64,000 nucleotides of DNA, from NCBI RefSeq assembly GCF_029717145.1, contig NZ_CP099222.1:2418001-2482000 (forward strand), read 5' to 3'. A program made the translations under genes and the position numbers. Shown here in pieces: positions 1 to 9,637 of this stretch (its first letter is position 1; each line of letters begins with the position of its first letter). The DNA is from Citrobacter freundii (GTDB lineage Bacteria; Pseudomonadota; Gammaproteobacteria; Enterobacterales; Enterobacteriaceae). The notes beneath the pieces are model-generated. The model had not been told where the DNA came from. It searched no databases and saw nothing but the letters and a program-made list of their open reading frames with translations.

Positions 1-1471
1 GATTAAGCTGACCGTTCGGCACAAACAGTGCGCCCGGCAGATTCACCTGAATATCACGGGCGTAATACAGCGTCTGCCCAAGCTTTGCCAGCCCCTCCTG
101 CAAATTGCTCAGCGCTTTTTCCGCGTTGTTCGCTTCCTCAAACTGGCCGTCCAGCGTGTGGGTGATGCTCACGCCCTCTTCGCTGGTGAGCGTCAGGATC
201 AGCTGTTCCTGCCAGCCGCCCAGTTCAATATCGACCGCCACGCGACGTTCGCTGGACGTTTTGGTCAACGCCTGCTGCCAGTTATGATCGAGGTTACGAT
301 TCAACGGATGATGCGGACGCACTTTATGCAGATCGGCCGGCATTTCATTCGGCCAGACCCGATAGCGGTTGTTCCCCGTTTTCTCGACGGTATTGGCGCG
401 AAATCCAACCACATCGCGTTTGATCAACACGTTCAGACCATCGCCGTTAGCCAGCGGTTCCGTCACTTCAACATCAAGGTGATCTTTTCCCACCTTCAGC
501 ACTTCGCCTACCGGCAAGCCGATAAATTTCGGCGAGTCGAATGCACCGATATCCCCTTTGCGGGCGGTGACAAAGTAATCAGTGCTGCCACGGTGGAACG
601 TTTTGTCCGTGGAGGGGGTAAAGAAATGTTCTGTACGACCGGCTGAGGCACGGGCCAAATCACCGCGTTGTTCGATAATCGCATCCAGCATCTGGCGATA
701 ATGGGCGGTGATATTTTTCACGTAGCTCATGTCTTTGTAGCGGCCTTCAATTTTGAAGGACCGCACGCCTGCGTCGATCAACGCGCCCAGATTAGCGGTC
801 TGATCGTTATCTTTCATCGACAGCAGGTGTTTTTCGTATGACACCACCCGCCCCTGATCGTCTTTCAGGGTATACGGCAGGCGACAAGCCTGAGAGCAGT
901 CACCACGGTTAGCGCTGCGCCCGGTCTGGGCGTGGGAAATATAGCATTGGCCGGAATACGCCACACACAACGCACCGTGAATAAAAAACTCAAGGGTCGC
1001 GTCGGTAGCCTGATGGATGGCGCTAATCTGTTCCAGACTCAGCTCGCGCGCCAGTACAATCTGGGTAAACCCAACATCACCGAGAAACTTAGCCTTCTCG
1101 ACGCTGCGAATATCACACTGGGTGCTGGCATGCAGCTCAATGGGCGGAATATCCAGCTCCAGAATCCCCATATCCTGTACAATCAGGGCATCAACGCCGG
1201 TCTGATACAGGTCGGTAATCAACCGCTGAGCGGGTTCCAGCTCATCATCGTGTAAAATCGTGTTCAACGTCACAAAGATTTTTGCCCCATAGCGATGGGC
1301 GAAAGGCACCAGTTCAGCAATATCCTTCAGGCTGTTACTGGCATTATGACGTGCACCAAACCCCGGTCCACCAATGTAAACGGCATCTGCGCCGTGCAAA
1401 ATGGCTTCGCGCGCAATCGCGGTGTCACGGGCCGGGCTTAACAATTCAAGACGATGAGGTTGCTGAGGCAT
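1..1471 (-). CDS. rlhA: RlhA (YdcP), 23S rRNA C2501 hydroxylation protein, partial
   Basis: Peptidase U32-family protein. Its E. coli counterpart hydroxylates C2501 of 23S rRNA to 5-hydroxycytidine. The ATG at 1469-1471 gives an N-terminus starting MPQQPHRLELLSPARD. The reading frame stays open for about 490 codons to the window edge, so the 3' end (the E. coli protein is about 650 residues) is missing. Visible U32 hallmarks are the VYIGGPGFGAR stretch near residue 30, an ELHAST segment, and the cysteine-rich block around GDCSQACRLPY near residue 190, which fits an Fe-S-type cysteine set. It lies 78 bp downstream of sutR in the same direction. Identification is by strong family resemblance; the function is carried over from E. 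coli. Confidence 0.93.
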   Translation of the reverse strand, partial: MPQQPHRLELLSPARDTAIAREAILHGADAVYIGGPGFGARHNASNSLKDIAELVPFAHRYGAKIFVTLNTILHDDELEPAQRLITDLYQTGVDALIVQDMGILELDIPPIELHASTQCDIRSVEKAKFLGDVGFTQIVLARELSLEQISAIHQATDATLEFFIHGALCVAYSGQCYISHAQTGRSANRGDCSQACRLPYTLKDDQGRVVSYEKHLLSMKDNDQTANLGALIDAGVRSFKIEGRYKDMSYVKNITAHYRQMLDAIIEQRGDLARASAGRTEHFFTPSTDKTFHRGSTDYFVTARKGDIGAFDSPKFIGLPVGEVLKVGKDHLDVEVTEPLANGDGLNVLIKRDVVGFRANTVEKTGNNRYRVWPNEMPADLHKVRPHHPLNRNLDHNWQQALTKTSSERRVAVDIELGGWQEQLILTLTSEEGVSITHTLDGQFEEANNAEKALSNLQEGLAKLGQTLYYARDIQVNLPGALFVPNGQLN

Positions 1472-1549
1472 ACGGTTGTTACCATCCAAAAGCGGTAAAA
1501 TGGCGGCTATTGTAGTCAGAAGCGCGACGTTGCGAAATAGTTTTCCCTA

Positions 1550-2086
1550 TTAACTCCGTGGGTAATGGATGAGCGAATGAAAGTGAACCGGCAGTTCACT
1601 GCTGTTCCGATAACTGTGTGCGGTATCCCCGGCAAAACGCACTCCCTCACCGGTTTTTAACGTTCGCCATCTGCCGTCAATGTCCATATCCAGCAGGCCA
1701 TTAATCACCACCACATGTTCAATAACGCCGGTCTCATGCGGGGTAGATTCGCTAAGCGCTCCCGGTGCCAGCAGTATCGAAAAATGGTCAAAGCAGAGCT
1801 GTGGATCCCACGGGAACAACGGCGTGACGATCATCGCCTGCTGCTGCGGGTCGAATGCGGGCGTGCTCTCCGCTTCCGGCGGCGTGATAAAGCTCGAAAA
1901 GGGAACGTTCAGTCCGGTGGCGATTTTCCATAATGTCGCCACCGTTGGGCTGGATTCGTTGCGCTCAATCTGCCCCAGCATGGCTTTTGACACGCCGGTC
2001 TCCTGCGCCAGACGTGCAAGGCTCCATTCCCGCTGCTGACGTAACGCCCTGAGCGTGGTCGCCAGATAGTGGGTAACATTGTCCAT
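1550..2086 (-). CDS. sutR: SutR (YdcN), HTH-cupin transcriptional regulator
   Basis: 178-residue regulator with an Xre-type helix-turn-helix at about residues 8-62 (LRQQREWSLARLAQETGVSK, then a recognition helix in SKAMLGQIERNESSP) and a C-terminal cupin (about 105-175, with the H...E/H-type strand around HETGVIEHVVVINGLLD). E. coli SutR regulates sulfur-utilisation genes. It is transcribed divergently from ydcO. The 106-bp space between the two starts holds a near-perfect palindrome listed separately. The start ATG at 2084-2086 is preceded by a GAGGGAGAT ribosome-binding site. Nothing is unusual in the protein. Confidence 0.9.
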   Translation of the reverse strand: MDNVTHYLATTLRALRQQREWSLARLAQETGVSKAMLGQIERNESSPTVATLWKIATGLNVPFSSFITPPEAESTPAFDPQQQAMIVTPLFPWDPQLCFDHFSILLAPGALSESTPHETGVIEHVVVINGLLDMDIDGRWRTLKTGEGVRFAGDTAHSYRNSSELPVHFHSLIHYPRS

Positions 2087-2133
2087 TCGTTATCTCCCTC
2101 GATCTCATGTGGCAAAGCACTAGACTATCACTT

Positions 2134-2149
2134 GTACGCTATAGCGCAC
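2134..2149. promoter_or_regulatory. Near-perfect palindrome between sutR and ydcO
   Basis: The 16 bases gtacgctatagcgcac read almost the same on both strands (only one symmetric pair mismatched). They lie between the divergent starts of sutR and ydcO, where an autoregulatory operator would be expected. Assignment to SutR is inferred from position only. Confidence 0.45.
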
Positions 2150-2191
2150 AGTGCTACAGTGACCGACCGTTATAACGCACGCGGAGCCGCT

Positions 2192-3358
2192 ATGCGCACA
2201 TATTCACTCCCTCTGCCTACCGTACTGTCTGGTTTTGTTGCTGTGCTGGTCGGCTACGCCAGTTCAGCGGCGATTATCTGGCAAGCAGCGATAGCCGCCG
2301 GGGCAACTACCGGGCAAATTGCCGGCTGGATGACCGCGCTGGGCATCGCCATGGGCGTCAGTACGCTGGCATTAACGTTATGGTACCGTGCGCCGATATT
2401 AACCGCGTGGTCAACGCCCGGTGCAGCGCTGCTGGTCACCGGTCTGCAGGGTGTCACTATTCAGGAGGCAATTGGCGTATTTATTGTCGCCAATGCGCTG
2501 ATTGTCCTGTGCGGCGTGACAGGATTGTTCGCCCGACTGATGCAAGTCATCCCTCACTCGCTGGCGTCAGCGATGCTGGCTGGGATCCTGCTGCGTTTTG
2601 GCCTACAGGCATTTAATAGTTTGAACAACGAGCTGCTCCTGTGCGGCAGCATGCTGCTGGCGTGGTTGGTGCTCAAAGTTGTCGCCCCGCGCTACGCGGT
2701 CATTGCTGCGATGTTGGTGGGAATAATGATTGCTTTGATAAAAGGTGACGTTGTCACTAACAACATCACTCTCTCACCGGTGATGCCGGAATTTATCGCC
2801 CCCCATTTTTCCCTCGCCCACAGCATCAGTATTGCTTTGCCGCTGTTTCTGGTCACCATGGCCTCGCAAAATGCCCCCGGCATTGCCACCATGAAGGCCT
2901 CCGGCTATTCATTACCCGTTTCGCCGTTGATCGTATTCACCGGCCTGCTGGCGCTGTTGTTTTCCCCGTTTGGCGTCTACTCCATCTGTATTGCCGCCAT
3001 CACCGCCGCGATATGCCAAAGCCCGGAAGCGCACCCGGACGCCCAGCGACGCTGGTTAGCGGCCGCTGCCGCGGGGGTTTTCTATCTGCTGGCAGGCGTA
3101 TTCGGCGGTTCAGTGACCGGGTTAATGGCGGCCCTGCCGGTGAGCTGGATCCAGATGCTGGCCGGTCTGGCGCTGCTGGGGACGATTAGCGGCAGCCTGT
3201 ATCAGGCGCTGCATCAAGAAGCCGAGCGTGACGCGGCGATAATCACCTTTCTGGTCACCGCCAGTGGTTTGACGCTGCTGGGGATTGGATCTGCATTTTG
3301 GGGATTAATTGCCGGAGGGGTGTGCTACACGGTGCTGAGATTAGCGCGCCGCACGTAG
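2192..3358 (+). CDS. ydcO: YdcO, BenE-family (benzoate:H+ symporter-like) transporter
   Basis: 388-residue polytopic membrane protein of the BenE family with roughly 11-12 hydrophobic helices and the family TPGAALL motif near residue 72. The start ATG at 2192 is preferred because it gives the MRTYSLPLPTVLSG terminus and the usual length of about 390; an upstream in-frame ATG at 2069 lies inside the divergent sutR gene. The family moves aromatic acids with protons, but the substrate of YdcO is not known. The 3' end overlaps the convergent AraC-type regulator by 18 bp. Confidence 0.9.
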   Translation: MRTYSLPLPTVLSGFVAVLVGYASSAAIIWQAAIAAGATTGQIAGWMTALGIAMGVSTLALTLWYRAPILTAWSTPGAALLVTGLQGVTIQEAIGVFIVANALIVLCGVTGLFARLMQVIPHSLASAMLAGILLRFGLQAFNSLNNELLLCGSMLLAWLVLKVVAPRYAVIAAMLVGIMIALIKGDVVTNNITLSPVMPEFIAPHFSLAHSISIALPLFLVTMASQNAPGIATMKASGYSLPVSPLIVFTGLLALLFSPFGVYSICIAAITAAICQSPEAHPDAQRRWLAAAAAGVFYLLAGVFGGSVTGLMAALPVSWIQMLAGLALLGTISGSLYQALHQEAERDAAIITFLVTASGLTLLGIGSAFWGLIAGGVCYTVLRLARRT

Positions 3359-4210
3359 CTGCGAGGGCGTTTTGCCCGTCACCTGCTTAAAACGGTTGCT
3401 GAAGTGGCTGGCGGAGCTAAACCCGCAGGCCATCGCGATATCAGACAAGCTGCGGGAAGAGTAACAAACCAGCTGCTGCGCCAGCGCCATACGGCGCTGC
3501 ATGACATACTGATGGGGCGCCATGTTCATCGACTGGCGGAACATTCGGGCAAAGTGAAAATCGCTCAACGCCGCTTCACCTGCCAAATCGCTCAGGGTGA
3601 TGGGGTACGCCAAATGCGCGTCGATATAGGCCAGCACATTACGCAAGGTGACGGGCGCGAGTCCGCCCGTCACCACCGGCGGTCGCCATTGTACGTTACT
3701 GTAATGCTGGATCAGGTGCGTTAATAACAGCGAAGATGCGGCGCTCAGCGTGAGATGGTTAGCAGGCTGTTGCCAGTCATTACCAAGCAGAAACTGGCGG
3801 TACACAGCGGTGATCCCCGGATCGCTGCCGAAAGTATGTTCGTCCAGCGTGACGCTATAAGGGCTCTTATCCCAGACTTTCTCCCCCACCTCACGCAAAT
3901 GCGCGTCGGTGCAGTAGAGATGCACAAACGACAGATCGTCGCGGATATCCCAACTGGATTCACTCTCTTTGGGCATCAGGCAGAAGCGGTCCGGGCCACC
4001 GCCGTTCTTCCAGCCGCCCGCCGTTTTGTGGTAACTCTCATAGCCATCTGCCACATACAAACTGAGCGTATGGTGATCGCAATATTGGGTGATGGTATCG
4101 CGTTTGTTCGACCACGCCGCCAGCTGGATCCCAGAATGTAACGCAACCGATTCATGCAGCACGGCATTATGTTTGCGTAAGTTTTCAAAGGCATCGTAGG
4201 GCTGAGGCAT
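3341..4210 (-). CDS. AraC-family transcriptional regulator
   Basis: 289 residues. The C-terminal 100 residues form the double helix-turn-helix of AraC/XylS proteins: the first helix region is around PITLSDLAGEAALSDFHFAR, and the second carries the signature ALAQQLVCYSS...LSDIAMACGFSSASHFSNRFKQVTGKTPSQLR. The N-terminal half is a divergent sensing domain without an assignable ligand. It is divergent from the DMT transporter at 4399, which makes that transporter the likely target. No E. coli gene name could be given with confidence. Confidence 0.85.
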   Translation of the reverse strand: MPQPYDAFENLRKHNAVLHESVALHSGIQLAAWSNKRDTITQYCDHHTLSLYVADGYESYHKTAGGWKNGGGPDRFCLMPKESESSWDIRDDLSFVHLYCTDAHLREVGEKVWDKSPYSVTLDEHTFGSDPGITAVYRQFLLGNDWQQPANHLTLSAASSLLLTHLIQHYSNVQWRPPVVTGGLAPVTLRNVLAYIDAHLAYPITLSDLAGEAALSDFHFARMFRQSMNMAPHQYVMQRRMALAQQLVCYSSRSLSDIAMACGFSSASHFSNRFKQVTGKTPSQLRAAR

Positions 4211-4398
4211 ACCATCACTTTCAAAGACGTTGTGAGCAGACTTTCAGTCTATCTCAGCAACAGGGTGTTAACAGCCCTCTTTTCCGCTTTGCATAAAAAA
4301 AAGCGCAAGATTTTGCAAGTCTCCCGCAATCGGATGAAAGCGCCCTCGGAAGTGGCGTGGCACAGTCTGCCTTTGAATAGGCAAAATGAGAGCGATGT

Positions 4399-5307
4399 AT
4401 GAACGCACTGTTGTACAGTCTGGTGGTGGTGATATGGGGCACGACATGGATTGCCATTTACCTGCAACAAGGCCCGGTTGCCGCCCCTGTTTCTATCTTC
4501 TGGCGCTTTGCCGTTGCCAGCACGGTGATGATAGTCATTCTGCTGGTCAGCGGAAAATTGCGTAAGCTTTCCGCACGTGACCATCTGTTTTGTTTGTTAC
4601 AAGGCGGCTGCGTTTTTTGTTTTAACTTCTGGTGTTTTTACACTGCCGCCGCATGGATCAATACCGGACTCGAATCGGTTATTTTCTCAATGGCAGTCCT
4701 GTTCAACGCGGTTAATAGCTACTTGTTTTTTGGTCAAAAACCGCCGCGACGTTTTTATGTCGCCGCCGGACTGGGCCTGACAGGCATCGTCACCTTGTTC
4801 TGGCAAGATTTAGTCAACAGCGGGTTAAATCATTCGCTGCTGCTGGGCATTGGCTTGAGCGCCCTCGGCACGTTTGGTTTCTCACTGGGCAACATGATAA
4901 GCCTGCGCCATCAGAAAAATGGCCTCGAGGTGATGACCACCAACAGCTGGGCGATGTTATACGGCACCGTGTTGATTGCTACCATTGCCCTGGTGCGCGG
5001 CGACAACTTCACACCTCAGTGGACCTTCAGTTATCTTAGCGCGCTGTTGTATCTGGCAATTTTTGGTTCGGTGATTGCCTTTGGCGCCTATTTCACGCTG
5101 GTCGGACGTATCGGTCCCAGCAAGGCGGCCTAAAGCACGCTGCTTTTTCCACTGGTGGCACTGACGCTGTCTACGCTGTATGAGGGGTATGTCTGGCAGA
5201 TTAATGCCATTGCCGGATTAGTGCTGATTTTACTGGGGAATTTGGTGATGTTCACCCGCCCGGAAATGCTGATGGGGAAACTGCTGTACCGCCGCCGGGT
5301 CGCCTGA
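4399..5307 (+). pseudogene. EamA-family drug/metabolite exporter, interrupted by an in-frame stop
   Basis: Two-EamA-domain DMT transporter (about 302 codons, 10 predicted helices). It begins MNALLYSLVVVIWGTTWIAI. A TAA at 5131-5133, after the SKAA of the second domain, interrupts the frame. Reading through it, the same frame continues with STLLFPLVALTLSTLYEG and ends at the TGA at 5305-5307 in a normal DMT C-terminus. At that position DMT transporters usually have a Tyr/Phe codon, so a single TAT/TAC to TAA change is likely. The 244-residue product would lack the last two or three helices. A bidirectional terminator follows at once. A sequencing error cannot be excluded. Confidence 0.8.
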
Positions 5308-5350
5308 AAAAAATCGCACCATCCGCAGAAAGCAGACGGTGCGTTTTTCA
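5306..5350. terminator. Bidirectional rho-independent terminator
   Basis: The stem cgcaccatc/gacggtgcg (8 of 9 paired) at 5315-5323 and 5335-5343 is followed by T5 on the + strand. It is preceded by A7, which gives a T-run on the - strand. It serves the convergent DMT gene and ydcL. Confidence 0.8.
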
Positions 5351-6022
5351 TTATTGCTTTTTATTTACGTCAAACATGGAGGCATCGGTCGCCATGTCAT
5401 CAACAACTTTCTTCAACGTTTCGAACGCCATCGGCGTACTCTCGTTATTCAGATCTTTGCCTTCGCCCTTACGGACAACTTTAATTACCGGCTTATTGGT
5501 TGCCGCATCGATCAACTCACCCTCGAAATAGAGGTGGGTATCCATGGTACGATGCCCTGTTGCCATTTGTGTTCCGGCAACAACCAGTGCAACCGGAACC
5601 ACTTCATAGAATTGCAGCCCTTCTTTACTGGTATCAACACCGGTGATCGCCCCGCGGAAAATCAGAGTACGTGGGCCAGGCGTTGTCACCAGCGGCTTAC
5701 GCTTACCAATGGAGGTTTTCATTTGAGTATTGGTATAGCTCAGCAGCCTATCAAGAACTTGTTGTCCAACCTGAGTGGTTGGTTTAGGAACCGGATAATA
5801 CGTAATCGGGTTATAAACGATATTGTCGTATTTAGATTCATTAAAGCTAGGGTCAACCCAACGAAGCACCGGTTGCCCCGTTGCTGATTTAGTTTCCTTC
5901 AGGCCAGAATAGTCTTTTAAAAACCCAGAGTATTTCTCCGGCTGAGTCACTTTTGATGCACAGCCAGATAATGCCAACAGGCCAGTAAGCACTGCAACTT
6001 TAAATAAAGTTTGAGTACGCAT
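5351..6022 (-). CDS. ydcL: YdcL, DUF3313 lipoprotein
   Basis: 223-residue predicted lipoprotein. The signal peptide MRTQTLFKVAVLTGLLALSG ends in a lipobox with the lipidated cysteine at residue 21; the following residues A and S predict outer-membrane sorting. The remainder matches the DUF3313 family, with E. coli YdcL of essentially the same length. Function is unknown. It is a single-gene unit ending at the bidirectional terminator. A PmrA-like direct repeat lies about 100 bp upstream of the start and is listed separately. Confidence 0.9.
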   Translation of the reverse strand: MRTQTLFKVAVLTGLLALSGCASKVTQPEKYSGFLKDYSGLKETKSATGQPVLRWVDPSFNESKYDNIVYNPITYYPVPKPTTQVGQQVLDRLLSYTNTQMKTSIGKRKPLVTTPGPRTLIFRGAITGVDTSKEGLQFYEVVPVALVVAGTQMATGHRTMDTHLYFEGELIDAATNKPVIKVVRKGEGKDLNNESTPMAFETLKKVVDDMATDASMFDVNKKQ

Positions 6023-6116
6023 GAAACGGTCCCTTTAGTTTTCGCAATGGTGCCTGAAAAGAATAGCAAATCAGAATCATTTTGGATGCACTAAAAATGG
6101 TAAGGACCGCACAATT

Positions 6117-6138
6117 TTATCTTAACGTTATCTTAACG
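6117..6138 (-). promoter_or_regulatory. Tandem 11-bp repeat resembling a PmrA/BasR box
   Basis: Two adjacent copies of ttatcttaacg contain CTTAAC-N5-CTTAAC, five of six bases per half-site of the PmrA consensus YTTAAK-N5-YTTAAK. They lie about 100 bp upstream of the ydcL start. The repeat itself is directly visible; the link to PmrA/BasR is an inference. Confidence 0.4.
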
Positions 6139-6164
6139 TTCAGCACAAAAAAAATGCTGAACGT
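6136..6164. repeat. Perfect 10-bp hairpin downstream of tehB
   Basis: acgttcagca and tgctgaacgt pair perfectly around a 9-nt A-rich loop, 27 bp beyond the tehB stop. The T-run is in the loop rather than after the stem, so it is not a textbook terminator on either strand, but it is the only structure found at the end of tehAB. Confidence 0.5.
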
Positions 6165-6190
6165 AGAAAGGCTTATCACAAATGGGTAGG

Positions 6191-6787
6191 TTAACCAGCT
6201 TTACGCGCCAACATTGTTGCAAAGCGCAGTTTAATACGGTTGCCGTTCTCATCCGTACGATGAAGTTCACCCACATCTTCGTTATATTTCAGCAGATCCC
6301 ATCCGGTGTAATAGCGGCGTAATTCTCCGGCTTTAAACGCAAACGGGAACCCAACGGTGCACGGAAAATCATCGGTATCCATTGCCGCGACGATCAGGTT
6401 ATATCCACCTGGTTTGGTGCAGCGTTGCATATTTTCAATCAAGCCCGGGATAGTTTTTGCTTCGAGGAACATCATCACCACGGTGGAAAGAATAAAATCA
6501 TATTCACCGTCAAAGCGTAACGCATTGAGGTCCGCTACCTCAGCGTGCAGATTGGTCAGCCCTTCCGCGTCTTTAATGCGCTCAAGGTTGGCAATGCTCA
6601 TTGGGTTTTTATCCCACGCCGTCACGTCATAACCGTTAGCCGCCAGGTACAGGCTATTACGACCATTCCCACAGCCTAAATCTAATGTTTTGCCTGGCGT
6701 AACAATTTTTGCCGCCTCGACAACATCGGAATGCGTGCGGGTTAAATCATATTTCTCAGTAAAGTAGTTTTCGTCACAACGGGTCAT
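6191..6787 (-). CDS. tehB: TehB, SAM-dependent tellurite methyltransferase
   Basis: 198-residue class I methyltransferase. Motif I is [15 protein letters not shown] near residue 35, followed by the acidic YDVTAWDKN segment that binds the SAM ribose. The protein is cytosolic and, with TehA, gives resistance to tellurite by methylating it. The start codon overlaps the tehA stop by one base, so the two genes are translationally coupled. Length and sequence agree with E. coli TehB. Confidence 0.95.
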   Translation of the reverse strand: MTRCDENYFTEKYDLTRTHSDVVEAAKIVTPGKTLDLGCGNGRNSLYLAANGYDVTAWDKNPMSIANLERIKDAEGLTNLHAEVADLNALRFDGEYDFILSTVVMMFLEAKTIPGLIENMQRCTKPGGYNLIVAAMDTDDFPCTVGFPFAFKAGELRRYYTGWDLLKYNEDVGELHRTDENGNRIKLRFATMLARKAG

Positions 6788-7788
6788 TATTTATCCTCAG
6801 ATTTCAGTAATGCTGCACGCTCCGTGCGAATAAGCAGTTTTCCCTGCATCAGCAATGCAAACGTGCGTATCAGTAATAGCGCAATGATAAAATTGGTAAA
6901 AATAAACAGCGGGATCGCCAGCGTATGAAAAAAACCTGACTCGCTGCCGTGGCCTAAATGCAGCCCCGTCGTTGCCAGCGCCGAGACGCCGAACGAGAAG
7001 CTCCAGAATGATGCATTAAACGGCTGAGACAGATACCACGGCATGAGACGCAACATGAACAGCAGTTGCAGCAGGCCATAGCCGAACAACATTTTTGCCA
7101 GCGTATCGCCTTCGCCACCGTTGACGCTGAGCCAGGCACTACAGGCCACCAGCGCCGGAGCCAGTTGAATACCCAGCGAGGTACGTAATACCGCCGGCAG
7201 TTCACCAGAACTGCGTAAACGCTGCAGAATAACCGGCTCAAGACTTAACCATGAAAAGACGCCCGCCCCGAGAAACACCAGCCCGGCATCAGTGTAACCA
7301 AGCGCGCCGCAGGCCATGGCGCTGATAAAGTTATTGGCCACGGTCGGCAGATACAAACCCGGCGTGGTAGCTTCTTCCGGATGAGAACCCCGCCACAGCC
7401 CTGCCGTTTGCCAGGCTGCGTACGACAGCTGGATCACCACCCCAATACCAAACAAGACCACGGCTAAGGGCCGGCACCAGGGAACAAAACCAATCGCCAC
7501 CAGCATGGTGGTGGCAGGGAAAAGACTGACAAAGCTGCTCATCACCGGGTGGCGTATTTCCGCCAGCACGCTGTGGGGAAAACGCACCAGACGGGTCATA
7601 AATGCCAGCGTCAACAGCCCCCAGATGACCATCGCGAGGATCACCAGACCGTCACCTATCCAGTGACTCACCGGCCATATCTGACTGGCATATCGCCAGG
7701 CAAAACCCATCCCGATGGTTCCCAGTACCATGCCAAAATAACCGGCCGGAAGATTAAGAACTCGCTCACTGTATTTGTTATTACTCAT
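6787..7788 (-). CDS. tehA: TehA, inner-membrane anion channel of the SLAC1/TDT family
   Basis: 333 residues with ten hydrophobic helices, starting with the [20 protein letters not shown] segment typical of the TehA/SLAC1 fold. E. coli TehA is a homotrimeric channel. It is the first gene of the tehAB operon. The 113-bp space to the divergent ydcK carries both promoters; no certain operator was recognised. The protein appears complete. Confidence 0.95.
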   Translation of the reverse strand: MSNNKYSERVLNLPAGYFGMVLGTIGMGFAWRYASQIWPVSHWIGDGLVILAMVIWGLLTLAFMTRLVRFPHSVLAEIRHPVMSSFVSLFPATTMLVAIGFVPWCRPLAVVLFGIGVVIQLSYAAWQTAGLWRGSHPEEATTPGLYLPTVANNFISAMACGALGYTDAGLVFLGAGVFSWLSLEPVILQRLRSSGELPAVLRTSLGIQLAPALVACSAWLSVNGGEGDTLAKMLFGYGLLQLLFMLRLMPWYLSQPFNASFWSFSFGVSALATTGLHLGHGSESGFFHTLAIPLFIFTNFIIALLLIRTFALLMQGKLLIRTERAALLKSEDK

Positions 7789-7901
7789 TTTGTTTATTTT
7801 TTAAAGTATATTTGAAATACATTTTATGGAATTTACGGCTGTTTAGCCAGTGCTGAAAACTTTGCTACGTTTAACTAAGGTGCGCAACTGGGAAATTCTT
7901 T

Positions 7902-8882
7902 ATGACCAAATACCGTCTGAGCGATGAGCCACGTTCCTTCAGTTATCAGGATAATGGCCACAAAAAAAACGTATTGCTACACCAGGTCATCGCCCTCACC
8001 GACTTTAATGATGTGCAAGCCGGTACGCCAGGCGGCTGGATTGACGACGAAAGCGTGCTGGCGCAAAACGGTGATTGCTGGATTTACGATGAGAATGCCA
8101 TCGCCTTTGCCGGGGCGGTTATCTCCGGCAACGCCCGCATTACCCGTGCAAGCGTGATCAGAGAGGGGACGCAAGTTGGCGATAACGCATGGATTGACCA
8201 GGCAGAAATCAGCCATGGCGCAGAAATACGTGACAACGTCACGGTCAAAGATTCGACTGTCCGTGGGGAATGCCTCCTTTCCGGTGAGGCTCGCGTGTTG
8301 AGTGGTTCAGAAATCATTGCCGCCAAAGGATTAACCCGTGAAAGCGACCAGATTTTGCACATTTATGACCGCGCAACCGTCAGCAACTCGCGCGTTGTGC
8401 ATCAGGCGCAAATCTATGGCGACGCTGTCGTCAATTATGCCTTTATCGAACACCGCGCCGAAGTTTTTGATTTTGCGCGAATAGAAGGCAATGAAGAAAA
8501 TAACGTCTGGATCTGCGATTGCGCGAAAGTTTACGGCCATGCTCGGGTTACCTCCGGAACTGATGAAGATGCCATTCCTACCCTGCGCTACAGCTCACAG
8601 GTGGCGGAGCACGCCGTGATCGAGGGTAACTGCGTCCTGAAGCATCACGTGCTGGTTGGGGGGCATGCGCGCCTACGCGGTGGCCCAATCCTGCTTGACG
8701 ATCGCATTCTCATTGAAGGCCACGCCTGTATCCAGGGCGAAGTGCTGATCGAACATCACATTGAGGTTACCGGCCAGGCTTGCATCGAGGCCTTTGAAGG
8801 CGACGCAATTCATCTGCGCGGCCCGAAAGTGATCAACGGCGAGCAACGTATTACCCGCACGCCTCTGGCAGGCTTATTCTGA
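7902..8882 (+). CDS. ydcK: YdcK, left-handed beta-helix repeat protein
   Basis: 326 residues made largely of imperfect hexapeptide repeats (for example [20 protein letters not shown] and later [20 protein letters not shown]). These predict a left-handed parallel beta helix as in acyltransferases of the LpxA/GlmU type. E. coli YdcK has the same layout and no established activity. It is a single-gene unit. Its last nine bases overlap the convergent rimL. Confidence 0.9.
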   Translation: MTKYRLSDEPRSFSYQDNGHKKNVLLHQVIALTDFNDVQAGTPGGWIDDESVLAQNGDCWIYDENAIAFAGAVISGNARITRASVIREGTQVGDNAWIDQAEISHGAEIRDNVTVKDSTVRGECLLSGEARVLSGSEIIAAKGLTRESDQILHIYDRATVSNSRVVHQAQIYGDAVVNYAFIEHRAEVFDFARIEGNEENNVWICDCAKVYGHARVTSGTDEDAIPTLRYSSQVAEHAVIEGNCVLKHHVLVGGHARLRGGPILLDDRILIEGHACIQGEVLIEHHIEVTGQACIEAFEGDAIHLRGPKVINGEQRITRTPLAGLF

Positions 8883-9419
8883 GGCGCAATCAATGATACG
8901 GGCGTAGAGATTCACATCATGGTACTCACCGTTGAGGAACTCCGCCTGCTTCAGACAAACTTCCAGCAGGAAACCATTGCGCTGTGCGACCTGATTGCTT
9001 TCACGGTTATCTACCCGGCATTTAATGATAAAACGGCGGATCTCACCGCGCTGCGCGTAATGTTGAATAAACGCCTGTAGCGCCCGGGACAGTATGCCTT
9101 TCCCCTGATGTTCTTCATCCAGCCAGTAACCAATATAGGCAGCTTTGTTCAACGGTTCGATCTGGTTAAACGAGATCACCCCCACCACGTTCTGCTGTTC
9201 AAAAATAAGGAACATTTTGGCGTAGCCGCGCTGGTGCAGCATCATATTGCCCTGCACGTTCTTGCGTGTGTCATCCTCGGATTCGACAAACTGTGGCCAG
9301 TTCAGCGACTGCTGCAGCCAGCGCTTATTTTTGAGTACCAGTTGATGCAATGGCGTGACGTGTTGCTCTTCGACTGCCCGCAGTTCCAGCGTGTCGCTGA
9401 CGGGGATGACTTCTGGCAT
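8874..9419 (-). CDS. rimL: RimL, ribosomal protein bL12 N-acetyltransferase
   Basis: 181-residue GNAT acetyltransferase. In E. coli it acetylates the N-terminal serine of L12 to give L7. The start at 9417-9419 ([14 protein letters not shown]) is chosen because it follows a strong GAAGGAGAT ribosome-binding site and matches the E. coli N-terminus; an in-frame ATG at 9464 lies upstream without a comparable site. The acetyl-CoA binding segment is [20 protein letters not shown] (about residues 92-111), and it ends NVDRNNV-like with the usual NQVAQRNGF motif. Confidence 0.94.
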   Translation of the reverse strand: MPEVIPVSDTLELRAVEEQHVTPLHQLVLKNKRWLQQSLNWPQFVESEDDTRKNVQGNMMLHQRGYAKMFLIFEQQNVVGVISFNQIEPLNKAAYIGYWLDEEHQGKGILSRALQAFIQHYAQRGEIRRFIIKCRVDNRESNQVAQRNGFLLEVCLKQAEFLNGEYHDVNLYARIIDCASE

Positions 9420-9637
9420 GTTTATCTCCTTCACTTTCGTTAACGGGGCATTTCTGACTGGCATCCGCAGATATTAATCTATTTATCATCCCGGACATCA
9501 TACTTTTATGCTGTAACAGCAATCACTTAGCGACAATCTACCGCGCCGAACCCGCTAATCTGATTAACCGGGCATCCTCATGGGGATGATCCGCAATGAT
9601 GACAATAATACCGCTATTTTTTTGCTAAGGAGCAAGC

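Noticed and set aside
158..646. Long + strand open frame inside rlhA
   Set aside because: Antisense to a well-matched conserved gene; no ribosome-binding site or family resemblance.
5339..5887. 182-codon + strand frame across ydcL
   Set aside because: Mirror of the conserved lipoprotein gene; begins inside the terminator.
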